A stretch of 64,000 nt of DNA. It comes from Pelagibius sp. (GTDB taxonomy: Bacteria > Pseudomonadota > Alphaproteobacteria > Kiloniellales > Kiloniellaceae). The notes under the pieces were generated by a model. The model was not told the origin of the DNA and made no database searches. It saw only the letters and a program-made list of their open reading frames with translations. The stretch lies in NCBI RefSeq assembly GCF_028281305.1, contig NZ_JANQKD010000015.1:88154-152153 (forward strand), in the 5' to 3' direction. Positions within the stretch are counted from its first letter, which is position 1, and the number at the start of each line of letters is the position of its first letter. The translations under genes were made by a program, and so were the position numbers. Below are positions 34,091-41,732 of the stretch, one piece after another.

Positions 34091-35049
34091 CGCTGCTTCA
34101 CCTTGTTGAGAGCCTTGACGTAGATGTTGGCGACGCCGAAGACCGTGACGAAAAGGATGATCGCAAAAGCCGAAGAGTAGCCGGTGCGCCACTTCTCGAA
34201 GGCCTCGCGTTTCAGATTGATGGAGGCGAGCTCGGTCACCGAGCCGGGACCGCCGGAGGTGAGCTCCACCACCAGGTCGAACATCTTGAAGTTCTCGATC
34301 ACCCGGAACAGCACCGCCAGCATCAGGAAGGGCAGCACCATGGGCACGGTGATCGACCAGAACTGGCGCCACTTCGAGGCGCGGTCAACCTCGGCCGCTT
34401 CGTAGATATAGTCGGGGATCGACCGCAGGCCGGCCAGGCAGATCAGCATCACATAGGGCGTCCACATCCAGGTATCGACGATGACGATGGCCCAGGGCGC
34501 GAGGTTCACGTCGCCGATCATTTGGAAGGAGGAGGGCTCGATCCCGGCGAAGAAGGCGACGATGTAATTGAACAGGCCGATCTGCGGCTGATAGAGGAAC
34601 GTCCAGAAGTTCCCGACCACCGCCGGCGACAGCATCATCGGCAGCAGGATCAGGGTGGTCCAGAAGGAATGACCGCGGAACTGCTTGTTGATCAGCCAGG
34701 CCAGCCCGAAGCCGATGATCACCTGGAAGAACATGGTCCAGCCGACAAAGTGGGCGGTGACCTGCAGGGTGTGCCAGATGTCGGTGTCGGTCAGAACCCG
34801 CTCATAGTTCCGGAGCCCGATCCACTCGACTTCGCGATTGAGGCGGTTGGCCCTGTAGTTGGTGAAGGAGAGGTAGACCGTCCAGATCAGCGGAAAGATG
34901 TTGATCGCAAGCAGCAGGATGATGGTCGGGGTGACGAACAGCCAGGCGATCGCGCGGTCCGAGAGGCCACGGATCTGCCGCGCCATCGCCGGAGGCGTCG
35001 CCGCCGCGGCGGACTTGGCGATGCGCTGTGCCGTCGAGCTGTCGTCCAT
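34087..35049 (-). CDS. Carbohydrate ABC transporter permease (GlpP-like, MalF type)
   Basis: 320 residues with six helices, starting with AIAWLFVTPTIILLLAINIFPLIWTVYLSFTNY. The EAA loop is seen in LRSIPDYIYEAAEVDRASKWRQFWSITVPMVLPFLMLAV. SGGPGSVTEL before the last helix is typical of MalF-type sugar permeases. It forms a heterodimer with the next gene. It follows the binding protein after a 111-base gap containing a strong hairpin. Confidence 0.92.
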   Translation of the reverse strand: MDDSSTAQRIAKSAAAATPPAMARQIRGLSDRAIAWLFVTPTIILLLAINIFPLIWTVYLSFTNYRANRLNREVEWIGLRNYERVLTDTDIWHTLQVTAHFVGWTMFFQVIIGFGLAWLINKQFRGHSFWTTLILLPMMLSPAVVGNFWTFLYQPQIGLFNYIVAFFAGIEPSSFQMIGDVNLAPWAIVIVDTWMWTPYVMLICLAGLRSIPDYIYEAAEVDRASKWRQFWSITVPMVLPFLMLAVLFRVIENFKMFDLVVELTSGGPGSVTELASINLKREAFEKWRTGYSSAFAIILFVTVFGVANIYVKALNKVKQR

Positions 35050-35107
35050 GGGAGCGTCGTTCCAAATGCGGGCCCAGATGCCGGCCGGATAAGAAAGGAC
35101 CAGGGTC

Positions 35108-35140
35108 CCGTCCCCGGCGCCCTTGAGACGCCGGAGACGG
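35108..35140 (-). other. Intercistronic stem-loop after the binding-protein gene
   Basis: CCGTC-CCGGCG pairs with CGCCGG-GACGG (one bulge each side) around a 9-base loop, directly downstream of the solute-binding-protein stop. There is no T-tract. Likely 3' mRNA stabiliser setting binding-protein excess. Confidence 0.6.
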
Positions 35141-35160
35141 AAGTGCCCCGATCGCTGTGC

Positions 35161-36492
35161 CTAGAGCTTGCCTTCGTCTTCGAAGGTCTCGGTCCAGTCC
35201 TCGATCAGCTTGTCGAGGGCCTCCTGGGCCGTGCCCTGATCGGCAACCACGTAGTCATGCAGGCGCTTCTGCATGGCCAGCAGCAGCTCGGCATAGGTCG
35301 GTTCCTGCCAGAAGTCCTGAACGCCGTCCATGGCCAGCAGGAAGTCGGCCGCGAAGGGCTGGCTTTGCTTGAAAGACGGGTCGTTCAGCACGGCAACGTG
35401 GCAGGAATAGCCGCCCAGCGACCACCACTTCTTCTGCACGTCCGGCTGGGCGAACCACTTGATGTACTCCAGCGCCTGCTCCTTCTTGTCGGAATAGGAG
35501 ACGACGGAGATGCCCTGGCCGCCGAGGGTCGAGGCCTCGATCTTCTGGCCCGGGTTGACGAAGAAACCGATGTTGTCACCGCCGACCTTTTCGTCCTTGT
35601 GAAGGCCGGGGAAGAACGCGAACCAGTTCATCGCCATGGCCACCTGGCCGGACTTGAAAGCGTCGAGGCTCTCCTGCATGTAGCTGTCGGTGTAGCCCGG
35701 CGGCGTGCAGCACTCGTAGAGGTCCTTGTAGAACTCCAGCGCCGCAACCGCATCGGCGGAATTGACCGCACCCTCCATGTCGTAGCTGCCGGGCGTGTTC
35801 TCGTACTTGAAGCCCCAGGCGTAGAGCGCGCCGGTGGCACCCATGGTGATGCCCTCCGAGCCGCGCTCGGTGAAGATCGCCGCGCCGTAGCGCTTCTGGC
35901 CGTCGATCTCGCGGCCCTGGAAGAACTCGGCAAGGTCCTTCAGTTCCATCTGGGTGGTGGGCGGTGCCAGATCGCGGCCGTACTTCTCCTTGAAAGCCGC
36001 CTGCAGGTCCGGCCGGGAGAACCAGTCCTTCCGGTAGAACCAGGCGTTGGCATCCCCCATCGCCGGCAGGGCGTAGTAGTTGGGCGAGCCCTTGGGCCAG
36101 GTGGAATAGGCGTAGACGGTCGCCGGCGCGAAGTCATCCATCGAGATGCCGGCTTCTTCGAAGAAATCGTTCAGCTTTACGTAGTGGCCGTTTTCCGCAC
36201 CGCCGCCGATCCACTGGCTGTCGCCGATCAGCAGGTCGCAGAGCTTACCGCCCGAGTTCAACTCGTTGAGCATGCGGTCGGCGAAGTTTGGCCAGGGCAC
36301 GAACTCGAACTTCATGCCGATGCCCGATTGCGCGGTGAAGTCCTTGGACAGCTCCACAAGCGCGTTCGCCGGATCCCAGGCCGCCCAGCACAGCGTCAAA
36401 TCGCCAGACTGCGCTTTTGCCTCCTCCGCCGGCCCGGCAAAAGCAAGCGCGGCGGCTGAGACCGCGGTCGCCAAAGCAAGAACCTTCTTCAT
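35161..36492 (-). CDS. ABC transporter solute-binding protein (GlpV-like)
   Basis: Periplasmic receptor of the extracellular solute-binding family 1, 443 residues. Signal peptide VLALATAVSAAALAFAGPAEEAKAQ, then DLTLCWAAWDPANALVELSKDFTAQSGIGMKFEFVPWPNFADRM, DLLIGDSQWIGGGAENGHYVKLNDFFEE and LEYIKWFAQPDVQKKWWSLGG. Homology class suggests a polyol or small carbohydrate ligand (glycerol in rhizobial GlpV). Because the operon ends in a ketose kinase and lacks glycerol kinase, a ketotriose or ketotetrose is worth considering. Its 246-base upstream region holds a GTTTAGT/ACTAAAC inverted repeat. Confidence 0.9.
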   Translation of the reverse strand: MKKVLALATAVSAAALAFAGPAEEAKAQSGDLTLCWAAWDPANALVELSKDFTAQSGIGMKFEFVPWPNFADRMLNELNSGGKLCDLLIGDSQWIGGGAENGHYVKLNDFFEEAGISMDDFAPATVYAYSTWPKGSPNYYALPAMGDANAWFYRKDWFSRPDLQAAFKEKYGRDLAPPTTQMELKDLAEFFQGREIDGQKRYGAAIFTERGSEGITMGATGALYAWGFKYENTPGSYDMEGAVNSADAVAALEFYKDLYECCTPPGYTDSYMQESLDAFKSGQVAMAMNWFAFFPGLHKDEKVGGDNIGFFVNPGQKIEASTLGGQGISVVSYSDKKEQALEYIKWFAQPDVQKKWWSLGGYSCHVAVLNDPSFKQSQPFAADFLLAMDGVQDFWQEPTYAELLLAMQKRLHDYVVADQGTAQEALDKLIEDWTETFEDEGKL

Positions 36493-36669
36493 CGTTATTC
36501 CTCCCTAGGGTTTGGGGGCGCGTTGTCCGGCAAACCCGCCGCCGCGCCATTCAGGCACCACGCGGGTGCACTGAATTCCGTTGTTTTTGTTGTCGTCTGA
36601 GAAGGCTGGCGTGGCTCTTCTACTCCCTGCCGAAGGCCTTGTGGTCTCCGGTCATTGTTTATTAATTTG

Positions 36670-36695
36670 GTTTAGTAAATCTCACTTCACTAAAC
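36670..36695. promoter_or_regulatory. Inverted repeat upstream of the GlpV-like gene
   Basis: GTTTAGT (36670-36676) and ACTAAAC (36689-36695) flank 12 bases in an AT-rich stretch, 178 bases before the binding-protein start. Candidate operator for a regulator of the transporter-dha operon. Confidence 0.35.
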
Positions 36696-36738
36696 ATCGC
36701 AAGGTCTTTCTTCACGCGTCCGGCGACGTAACCCAATC

Positions 36739-37911
36739 TCAGGGCTTCACCCAGACCGCACCCTTCGCACTGGATTTCACCGCCGCCTCGACAAAGGCAA
36801 CCCCCTCAAGACCGTCGGCCACAGTCGGAAAGATGACCGCCGGGTCGGGCTTGCCGCCGCTGCGCGCGGCATAGAGCGCCGCGGCGACCTCCGTGTAGAC
36901 GTTGGCGAAGCCTTCCAGGTAGCCCTCCGGATGGCCGGGCGGCACCCGCGTCAACCGCCCTGCCGCCGCATCGGCGCCGTTGCCGGCGCGCGTCAGAAGG
37001 CGGCGTGGCGCACCATAGGGCGCGTGCCAGAGTTCGTTGGGGCTTTCCTGGCTCCATTCCAATCCGCCCTTGTCGCCGTAGACGCGCAGCCGGAGAGCAT
37101 TCTCATTTCCCGGCGCCACCTGGCTGGCCCAGAGCATGCCCCGGGCGCCGCCCTTGTAGCGCAGCAGGATGGCGGCGTTGTCGTCGACCTTGCGGCCCTT
37201 CACGAAGGTGGAAAGATCGGCACAGAGCGAGTCGATCTTCAGGCCGGAGACAAAGCCGGCCAGATGATAGGCATGGGTGCCGATATCGCCGATGCAGCCG
37301 CCGGCGCCGGACTGTTTGGGGTCGGTGCGCCATTTGGCCTGCTTGTGGCCCTCGGCCTCCAGGCGCTCGGTCAGCCAGTCCTGCGGGTATTCGGCCTGCA
37401 CCACCCGGAGGGTTCCCAGCTCCCCCGCCGCCACCATGGCGCGGGCCTGGCGGATCATGGGATAGCCCGAGTAGTTGTAGGTGACGGCGAAGAGGCACTT
37501 GCTCTTCTTCGTCAAGGTCACGAGATCCTTCGCCTGCTTCACCGTGGTGGTCAGCGGTTTGTCGCAGATCACGTGGATGCCCGCCTTCAGGAAGGCCTTG
37601 GCGACCGGCGCGTGCATGTGGTTGGGCGTGACGATGGCCACCGCCTCGATACCATCCGGCCGCTTGGCCTCCCTGGCCGCCATCTCCTCATAGGAGCCGT
37701 AGGCACGGTCCCTGGCGATGCCCAGGTCCAGCGCCGACGCGACAGCGCGCTTCTTCTGGGATGACAGCGCCCCGGCCACCAGATCGTAGTGGTCGTCCAT
37801 CCGCGCGCAGAGGCGATGCACGGCGCCAATGAAGGCCCCCTGCCCGCCGCCGACCATACCCAGGCGGATCCGCCCGCCGCTGCGCGCATCGCCGCGCCCT
37901 TCGATTGCCAT
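36739..37911 (-). CDS. Gfo/Idh/MocA family NAD(P)-dependent oxidoreductase
   Basis: 390 residues. N-terminal Rossmann domain IRLGMVGGGQGAFIGAVHRLCA, VAIVTPNHMHAPVAKAFLKAGIHVICDKPLTTT (the usual EKP reads DKP), and the catalytic region GGCIGDIGTHAYHLAGFVSGL with Asp/His. The C-terminal domain reads GYLEGFANVYTEVAAALYAARSGG. Family members oxidise or reduce sugars, cyclitols or keto-glycosides; the exact substrate is unknown. It overlaps functionally with the adjacent TIM-barrel gene (12 bases apart), a recurrent pairing in sugar catabolic operons. Confidence 0.88.
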   Translation of the reverse strand: MAIEGRGDARSGGRIRLGMVGGGQGAFIGAVHRLCARMDDHYDLVAGALSSQKKRAVASALDLGIARDRAYGSYEEMAAREAKRPDGIEAVAIVTPNHMHAPVAKAFLKAGIHVICDKPLTTTVKQAKDLVTLTKKSKCLFAVTYNYSGYPMIRQARAMVAAGELGTLRVVQAEYPQDWLTERLEAEGHKQAKWRTDPKQSGAGGCIGDIGTHAYHLAGFVSGLKIDSLCADLSTFVKGRKVDDNAAILLRYKGGARGMLWASQVAPGNENALRLRVYGDKGGLEWSQESPNELWHAPYGAPRRLLTRAGNGADAAAGRLTRVPPGHPEGYLEGFANVYTEVAAALYAARSGGKPDPAVIFPTVADGLEGVAFVEAAVKSSAKGAVWVKP

Positions 37912-37923
37912 GTCGTCTCCCCC

Positions 37924-38979
37924 TTACGCGATGCCGAGCATGCGCCGGTTGGCACCCTCGTCGCTGCCGGCGTCGGCGAAGTCGTCGAAGGCCTTCTCGG
38001 TGACACGGATGATGTGATCGCGGATGAAGGTGGCGCCCTCGCGCGCACCGTCCTCCGGGTGCTTCAGGCAGCACTCCCACTCCAGCACCGCCCAACCGTC
38101 GAAGCCGTAGCCCGTCAGCTTGGAGAAGATGCCGACGAAATCGACCTGGCCGTCGCCGAGGGAGCGGAAGCGCCCGGCCCGGTTCACCCAGGACTGGTAA
38201 CCGCCATAGACACCCTGGCGGCCGGTCGGGTTCAGCTCCGCGTCCTTCACGTGAAAGATCTTGATGCGGTCGTGGTAGATGTCGATGTGCTCCAGATAGT
38301 CCAACGCCTGCAGGACGTAGTGGCTGGGATCGTAGAGCATGTTGCAGCGCGGGTGGTTGCCGAGCCGTTCCAGGAACATTTCGAAGGTGACACCGTCGTG
38401 CAGGTCCTCGCCCGGGTGGATCTCGTAGCAGAGGTCACAGCCGGCGGCATCGAAGGCATCCATGATCGGCCGCCAGCGCTTGGCCAGCTCGTCGAAGGCG
38501 GTCTCGACAAGCCCGGGCGGGCGTTGCGGCCAGGGATAGATGTAAGGCCAGGCCAGCGCTCCGGAAAAGGTGACATGGGCGGTGAGCCCCAGGTTCTCCG
38601 AGGCCTTGGCCGCGCGCATGAGCTGGTCGACGGCCCACTCCTGGCGCGCCTGGGGGTTGCCGCGCACCTCGGGCGCCGCGAACCCGTCGAAGGCATCGTC
38701 ATAGGCCGGATGCACCGCCACAAGCTGGCCCTGCAGGTGGGTGGAAAGCTCCGTCAGTTCCAGACCGTGGCTGGCGAGAACGCCCTTCACCTCGTCACAG
38801 TAGTCCTTGCTTTCGGAGGCCTTCTTGAGATCGAAGAGGCGCCCGTCCCAGCTCGGCATCTGCACGCCCTTGTAGCCGAGCGCCGAGGCCCAGCCCGCAA
38901 TGGACTCCAGCGAATTGAAGGGGGCTTCGTCACCGGCGAACTGAGCCAGAAAGATCGCCGGGCCCTTGATCGTCTTCAT
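37924..38979 (-). CDS. Sugar isomerase/epimerase-like TIM-barrel protein (AP endonuclease 2 family)
   Basis: 351 residues. Xylose-isomerase-like TIM barrel with metal residues in LCYEIHPGEDLHDG (Glu, His), NMLYDPSHYVLQ (Asp, His), IKIFHVKDAELNPTGRQG (His, Asp) and WAVLEWECC (Glu). Predicted divalent-metal isomerase, epimerase or keto-sugar processing enzyme. Transcribed just before the Gfo/Idh/MocA gene and after LacI. The two enzymes together suggest catabolism of a modified sugar or polyol taken up by the downstream ABC system. Confidence 0.85.
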   Translation of the reverse strand: MKTIKGPAIFLAQFAGDEAPFNSLESIAGWASALGYKGVQMPSWDGRLFDLKKASESKDYCDEVKGVLASHGLELTELSTHLQGQLVAVHPAYDDAFDGFAAPEVRGNPQARQEWAVDQLMRAAKASENLGLTAHVTFSGALAWPYIYPWPQRPPGLVETAFDELAKRWRPIMDAFDAAGCDLCYEIHPGEDLHDGVTFEMFLERLGNHPRCNMLYDPSHYVLQALDYLEHIDIYHDRIKIFHVKDAELNPTGRQGVYGGYQSWVNRAGRFRSLGDGQVDFVGIFSKLTGYGFDGWAVLEWECCLKHPEDGAREGATFIRDHIIRVTEKAFDDFADAGSDEGANRRMLGIA

Positions 38980-39041
38980 CAGGCATCTCCTCTCGTAGCG
39001 CCGACTTCTGATGACACCGGCGCAGCGCCGGCGGTCGGTCG

Positions 39042-40067
39042 TTATGGAATGTTATCGCGCAGGAACACATCGATGCGGATGCGCTCCTGATCGGCCACGA
39101 TGGGCGTCTCCTCGCAGGCGGACAGCAGCACCCGCGCGGCGCTCCGCGCCTCATGCCCCGGGTCCTGGTTGACCACCGCATCGATGGCGCCGCGCACAAG
39201 CTGCTTGCGGGTAAAGGGCGTCAGGTCGTGGGCAATGAAGACCACCTCTCCCAAGCGCCCGGTCGCCTCCAGAGCCGCGACGATCCCGCGGTTGCCGGCA
39301 CCCACGTTGTAGATGCCCACCAGATCGGGGGTCTCCTCCAGCAGCGCGGTGGTCACGGCTTCCACCTTCTCGAAGTCGTCGCGGCCTTCGCGCACCGGAA
39401 GCACTTCAAGATCGGGGAACTCGCGTGCCATGATCTGCTCGAAGCCGAACTGCCGCTCCACATGGTCGCGCAAAGCAAGGGACCCGGCGATCAGCCCGAC
39501 CTTACCGCGCCGCGGTCCGACGAAGCGGCCCAGCAGCATGGCCGCGGTGCGGCCGGCCGCCGTGTTGTCGATGCCCACGTAGTGCACCCGCTTGGCACCC
39601 GGCGCGTCGGAGACCAGGGTGACGACCTTGACCCCCGTATCAGACAAACCGTTGATGGCTTCGCGCACCGCCGGGTGATCCAGGGCCACCACCGCGACAC
39701 CGTCAAAGTCATCGCCGAGCGCCTCCAGTTCCTCCGCCAGAGCCAGGCCGTCGAAGACGTCGACCGTGCGCACGGCGATCCGTACCCGCTCCGCCGTCAG
39801 GCGCTCGGCGGTCCGCTCCACCTCGCCCTGGAGGGTCTGCATGAAGGTGTTGGTGCCGGTCGGCAGGATGAAGCAGAAACGGTAGTCGCGCGCCCGCGCC
39901 AGTCGCGCCGCCAGCCGGTCGGGCTGATAGGCGAGCTTGTCGGCGGCCGCCTCGACCCGTTTCACGGTTTCGGATCGCACGCCGCTTCTGCGGTTGAGAA
40001 CACGGTCGACGGTCGCGACGCTGACGCCCGCCTCCCGGGCCACGTCTTGGATTGTTATCCGCGCCAC
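39042..40067 (-). CDS. LacI family transcriptional regulator
   Basis: 341 residues. The N-terminal helix-turn-helix ITIQDVAREAGVSVATVDRVLNRRSGVRSETVKRVEAAADKLAYQPD is followed by a periplasmic-binding-protein-like effector domain (FCFILPTGTNTFMQTLQGEVERTAERL ... VHYVGIDNTAAGRTAAMLLGRF). I use the GTG at 40067: GGGAGGAAG lies about 10 bases upstream and the HTH begins at residue 4. The track's ATG at 40127 adds an unrelated extension. The AgaR/RbsR-like D-RVLNRR variant is common in polyol regulators. It probably controls the downstream sugar genes. Confidence 0.9.
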   Translation of the reverse strand: MARITIQDVAREAGVSVATVDRVLNRRSGVRSETVKRVEAAADKLAYQPDRLAARLARARDYRFCFILPTGTNTFMQTLQGEVERTAERLTAERVRIAVRTVDVFDGLALAEELEALGDDFDGVAVVALDHPAVREAINGLSDTGVKVVTLVSDAPGAKRVHYVGIDNTAAGRTAAMLLGRFVGPRRGKVGLIAGSLALRDHVERQFGFEQIMAREFPDLEVLPVREGRDDFEKVEAVTTALLEETPDLVGIYNVGAGNRGIVAALEATGRLGEVVFIAHDLTPFTRKQLVRGAIDAVVNQDPGHEARSAARVLLSACEETPIVADQERIRIDVFLRDNIP

Positions 40068-40183
40068 GGGATCACTTCCTCCCTGAGGCGCGAACCATGG
40101 CACGGCGCTTTGATGGGCGCAACTCAAATCATGAGGCTTTGCCTTCTAAGCCCGTGGAAAGCCGCAGAAATCGCCGCGGGACT

Positions 40184-41554
40184 CTAGGCGCGCTCGAAGC
40201 CGCGGCGGCGTTCCCAGTCCGTCACCCGGCGGTCGTATTCGAGCTGCTCCCACTCCGCCGTGTGGACATAGTGGTCGATCACTGGGTCGCCGAAGGCCGC
40301 GCGCAGCATCTTCGACTTGGCCAGGGCCCGCGTCGCCGCGCGCAGGGTCTTGGGCACCTCGCGCAAACGCTTGCCGTAGTAGGCATCACCGACGAAGGCG
40401 TCCTCCAGATCGAGCTTTTCCTCGATCCCCGCCAGGCCGGCTGCCAGCAGGGCGGCGAAGGCCAGGTAGGGGTTGAGGTCCGCCCCGCCGACGCGGCATT
40501 CGATACGCACGGCCTTGGTGTCTTCCCCGCAAAGCCGGAAGCCGGCGGTGCGGTTGTCGCGGCTCCAGACCGCCTTGGTCGGGGCGAAGGTCCCGACCTG
40601 AAAGCGCTTGTAGGAGTTGATATAGGGCGCCAGGAAGTAGGTGATATCGTCGGCGTACTTCAACTGCCCGGCCAGGAACTGGCGCATCAGCTTGGACATG
40701 CCGAGCGCGCCCTTCGGGTCGCGGAACAAGGGCTTCTTGCCGGTCTTGTCCCAGAGCGAGGCGTGGATGTGGCAGGAGTTCCCGGCCAGCTCGTAGTCCC
40801 ACTTGGCCATGAAGGTGACGGCCTTGCCCTTGGCGTAGGCGATCTCCTTGATCCCGTTCTTCAGGATCGTGTGGCGGTCGGCCATCTCCAGCGCGCTGGT
40901 GTAGCGCACGTTGATCTCCTCCTGGCCCGGCCCCCACTCGCCCTTGGAGTTCTCAACCGGAATGCCCGCGCCCTGCAGGCCGTTGCGGATGGCCCGCATC
41001 ACCTCCTCCTCCTTGGAGGTCTGGAAGATGTGGTAGTCCTCGATGTAGTAGCCGGCGGTCTTCAGGTCGTTGTAGTGCTTCTGGTGCGCGCTCTCGTAGG
41101 TCTCGTCGAAAAGGTAGAACTCCAACTCGGACGCCAGGAAAGCCGTGTAGCCCTTGGAGGCGAGGCGCCCCTCCATCGCCTTCAGGAGGGCACGCGGCGA
41201 ATGGGGGATGTCGTCGTGGTGGTGATGATCCTGGACATCGCAGAGCACCAGCGCGGTGCCTTCCAGCCAGGGCGTCACGCGCAGCGTCGAGAGATCGGGC
41301 TTCAGCACAAAGTCGCCGTAGCCCTGGGCCCAGTTGGCCGCCTCGTATCCCGGCACCGGTTCCATGTCCAGGTCATTGGCCAGCAGGTAGTTGCAGGCAT
41401 GGGTTTCGTCCTGCGCGGACTCCAGGAAGAACTGCGCATGGAAGCGCTTGCCGACCAGGCGTCCCTGCATGTCGACCATGCAGACCAGGACCGTGTCGAT
41501 CGCGCCCTGGACGACCGCTTCCTTAAGTTGCGCGAGGGTAAGATTGCCTGGCAT
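40184..41554 (-). CDS. Glutamine synthetase-like ligase (gamma-glutamylpolyamine synthetase type)
   Basis: 456 residues, GS-like (class I fold). Seen: VDMQGRLVGKRFHAQFFLE, ASELEFYLFDETY (metal Glu), KGEWGPGQEEINVRYTSALEMADRHTILKNGIKEIA, the ATP region NSCHIHASLWD, and RIECRVGGADLNPYLAFAALLAAGL. The ordinary GlnA adenylylation-site end is absent. PuuA-like enzymes ligate glutamate to putrescine or other amines. It stands alone on the minus strand with a 20-base palindrome in its leader. Polyamine-type genes elsewhere in the window (57-64 kb) are consistent but not adjacent. Confidence 0.85.
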   Translation of the reverse strand: MPGNLTLAQLKEAVVQGAIDTVLVCMVDMQGRLVGKRFHAQFFLESAQDETHACNYLLANDLDMEPVPGYEAANWAQGYGDFVLKPDLSTLRVTPWLEGTALVLCDVQDHHHHDDIPHSPRALLKAMEGRLASKGYTAFLASELEFYLFDETYESAHQKHYNDLKTAGYYIEDYHIFQTSKEEEVMRAIRNGLQGAGIPVENSKGEWGPGQEEINVRYTSALEMADRHTILKNGIKEIAYAKGKAVTFMAKWDYELAGNSCHIHASLWDKTGKKPLFRDPKGALGMSKLMRQFLAGQLKYADDITYFLAPYINSYKRFQVGTFAPTKAVWSRDNRTAGFRLCGEDTKAVRIECRVGGADLNPYLAFAALLAAGLAGIEEKLDLEDAFVGDAYYGKRLREVPKTLRAATRALAKSKMLRAAFGDPVIDHYVHTAEWEQLEYDRRVTDWERRRGFERA

Positions 41555-41582
41555 GGCCGGACCTCCGGAGATGACTGGAAAC

Positions 41583-41602
41583 GCCGGAGAGGACTCTCCG
41601 GC
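41583..41602 (-). promoter_or_regulatory. Palindrome in the leader of the GS-like gene
   Basis: GCCGGAGAG-GA-CTCTCCGGC is a perfect 9-bp inverted repeat 28 bases upstream of the GS-like start. It could be an operator or a stable 5' hairpin next to the ribosome site. Confidence 0.4.
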
Positions 41603-41732
41603 AGAGGGAATCGCTTGGGACGGCGAGCATAGAGCCTGACGCGGTCCCAGGTCGAGGCTTCAGGCTACCGGACGCAGCCGTACGGGCTTCGACGGCCGGA
41701 GTCTGATTGTACATGCGGGCCCTGGCCGCATA

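Noticed and set aside
34072-36459. 795-residue plus-strand ORF
   Set aside because: Antisense to the GlpV-P-like genes; no ribosome site or recognisable domain, while the minus strand gives full transporter proteins.
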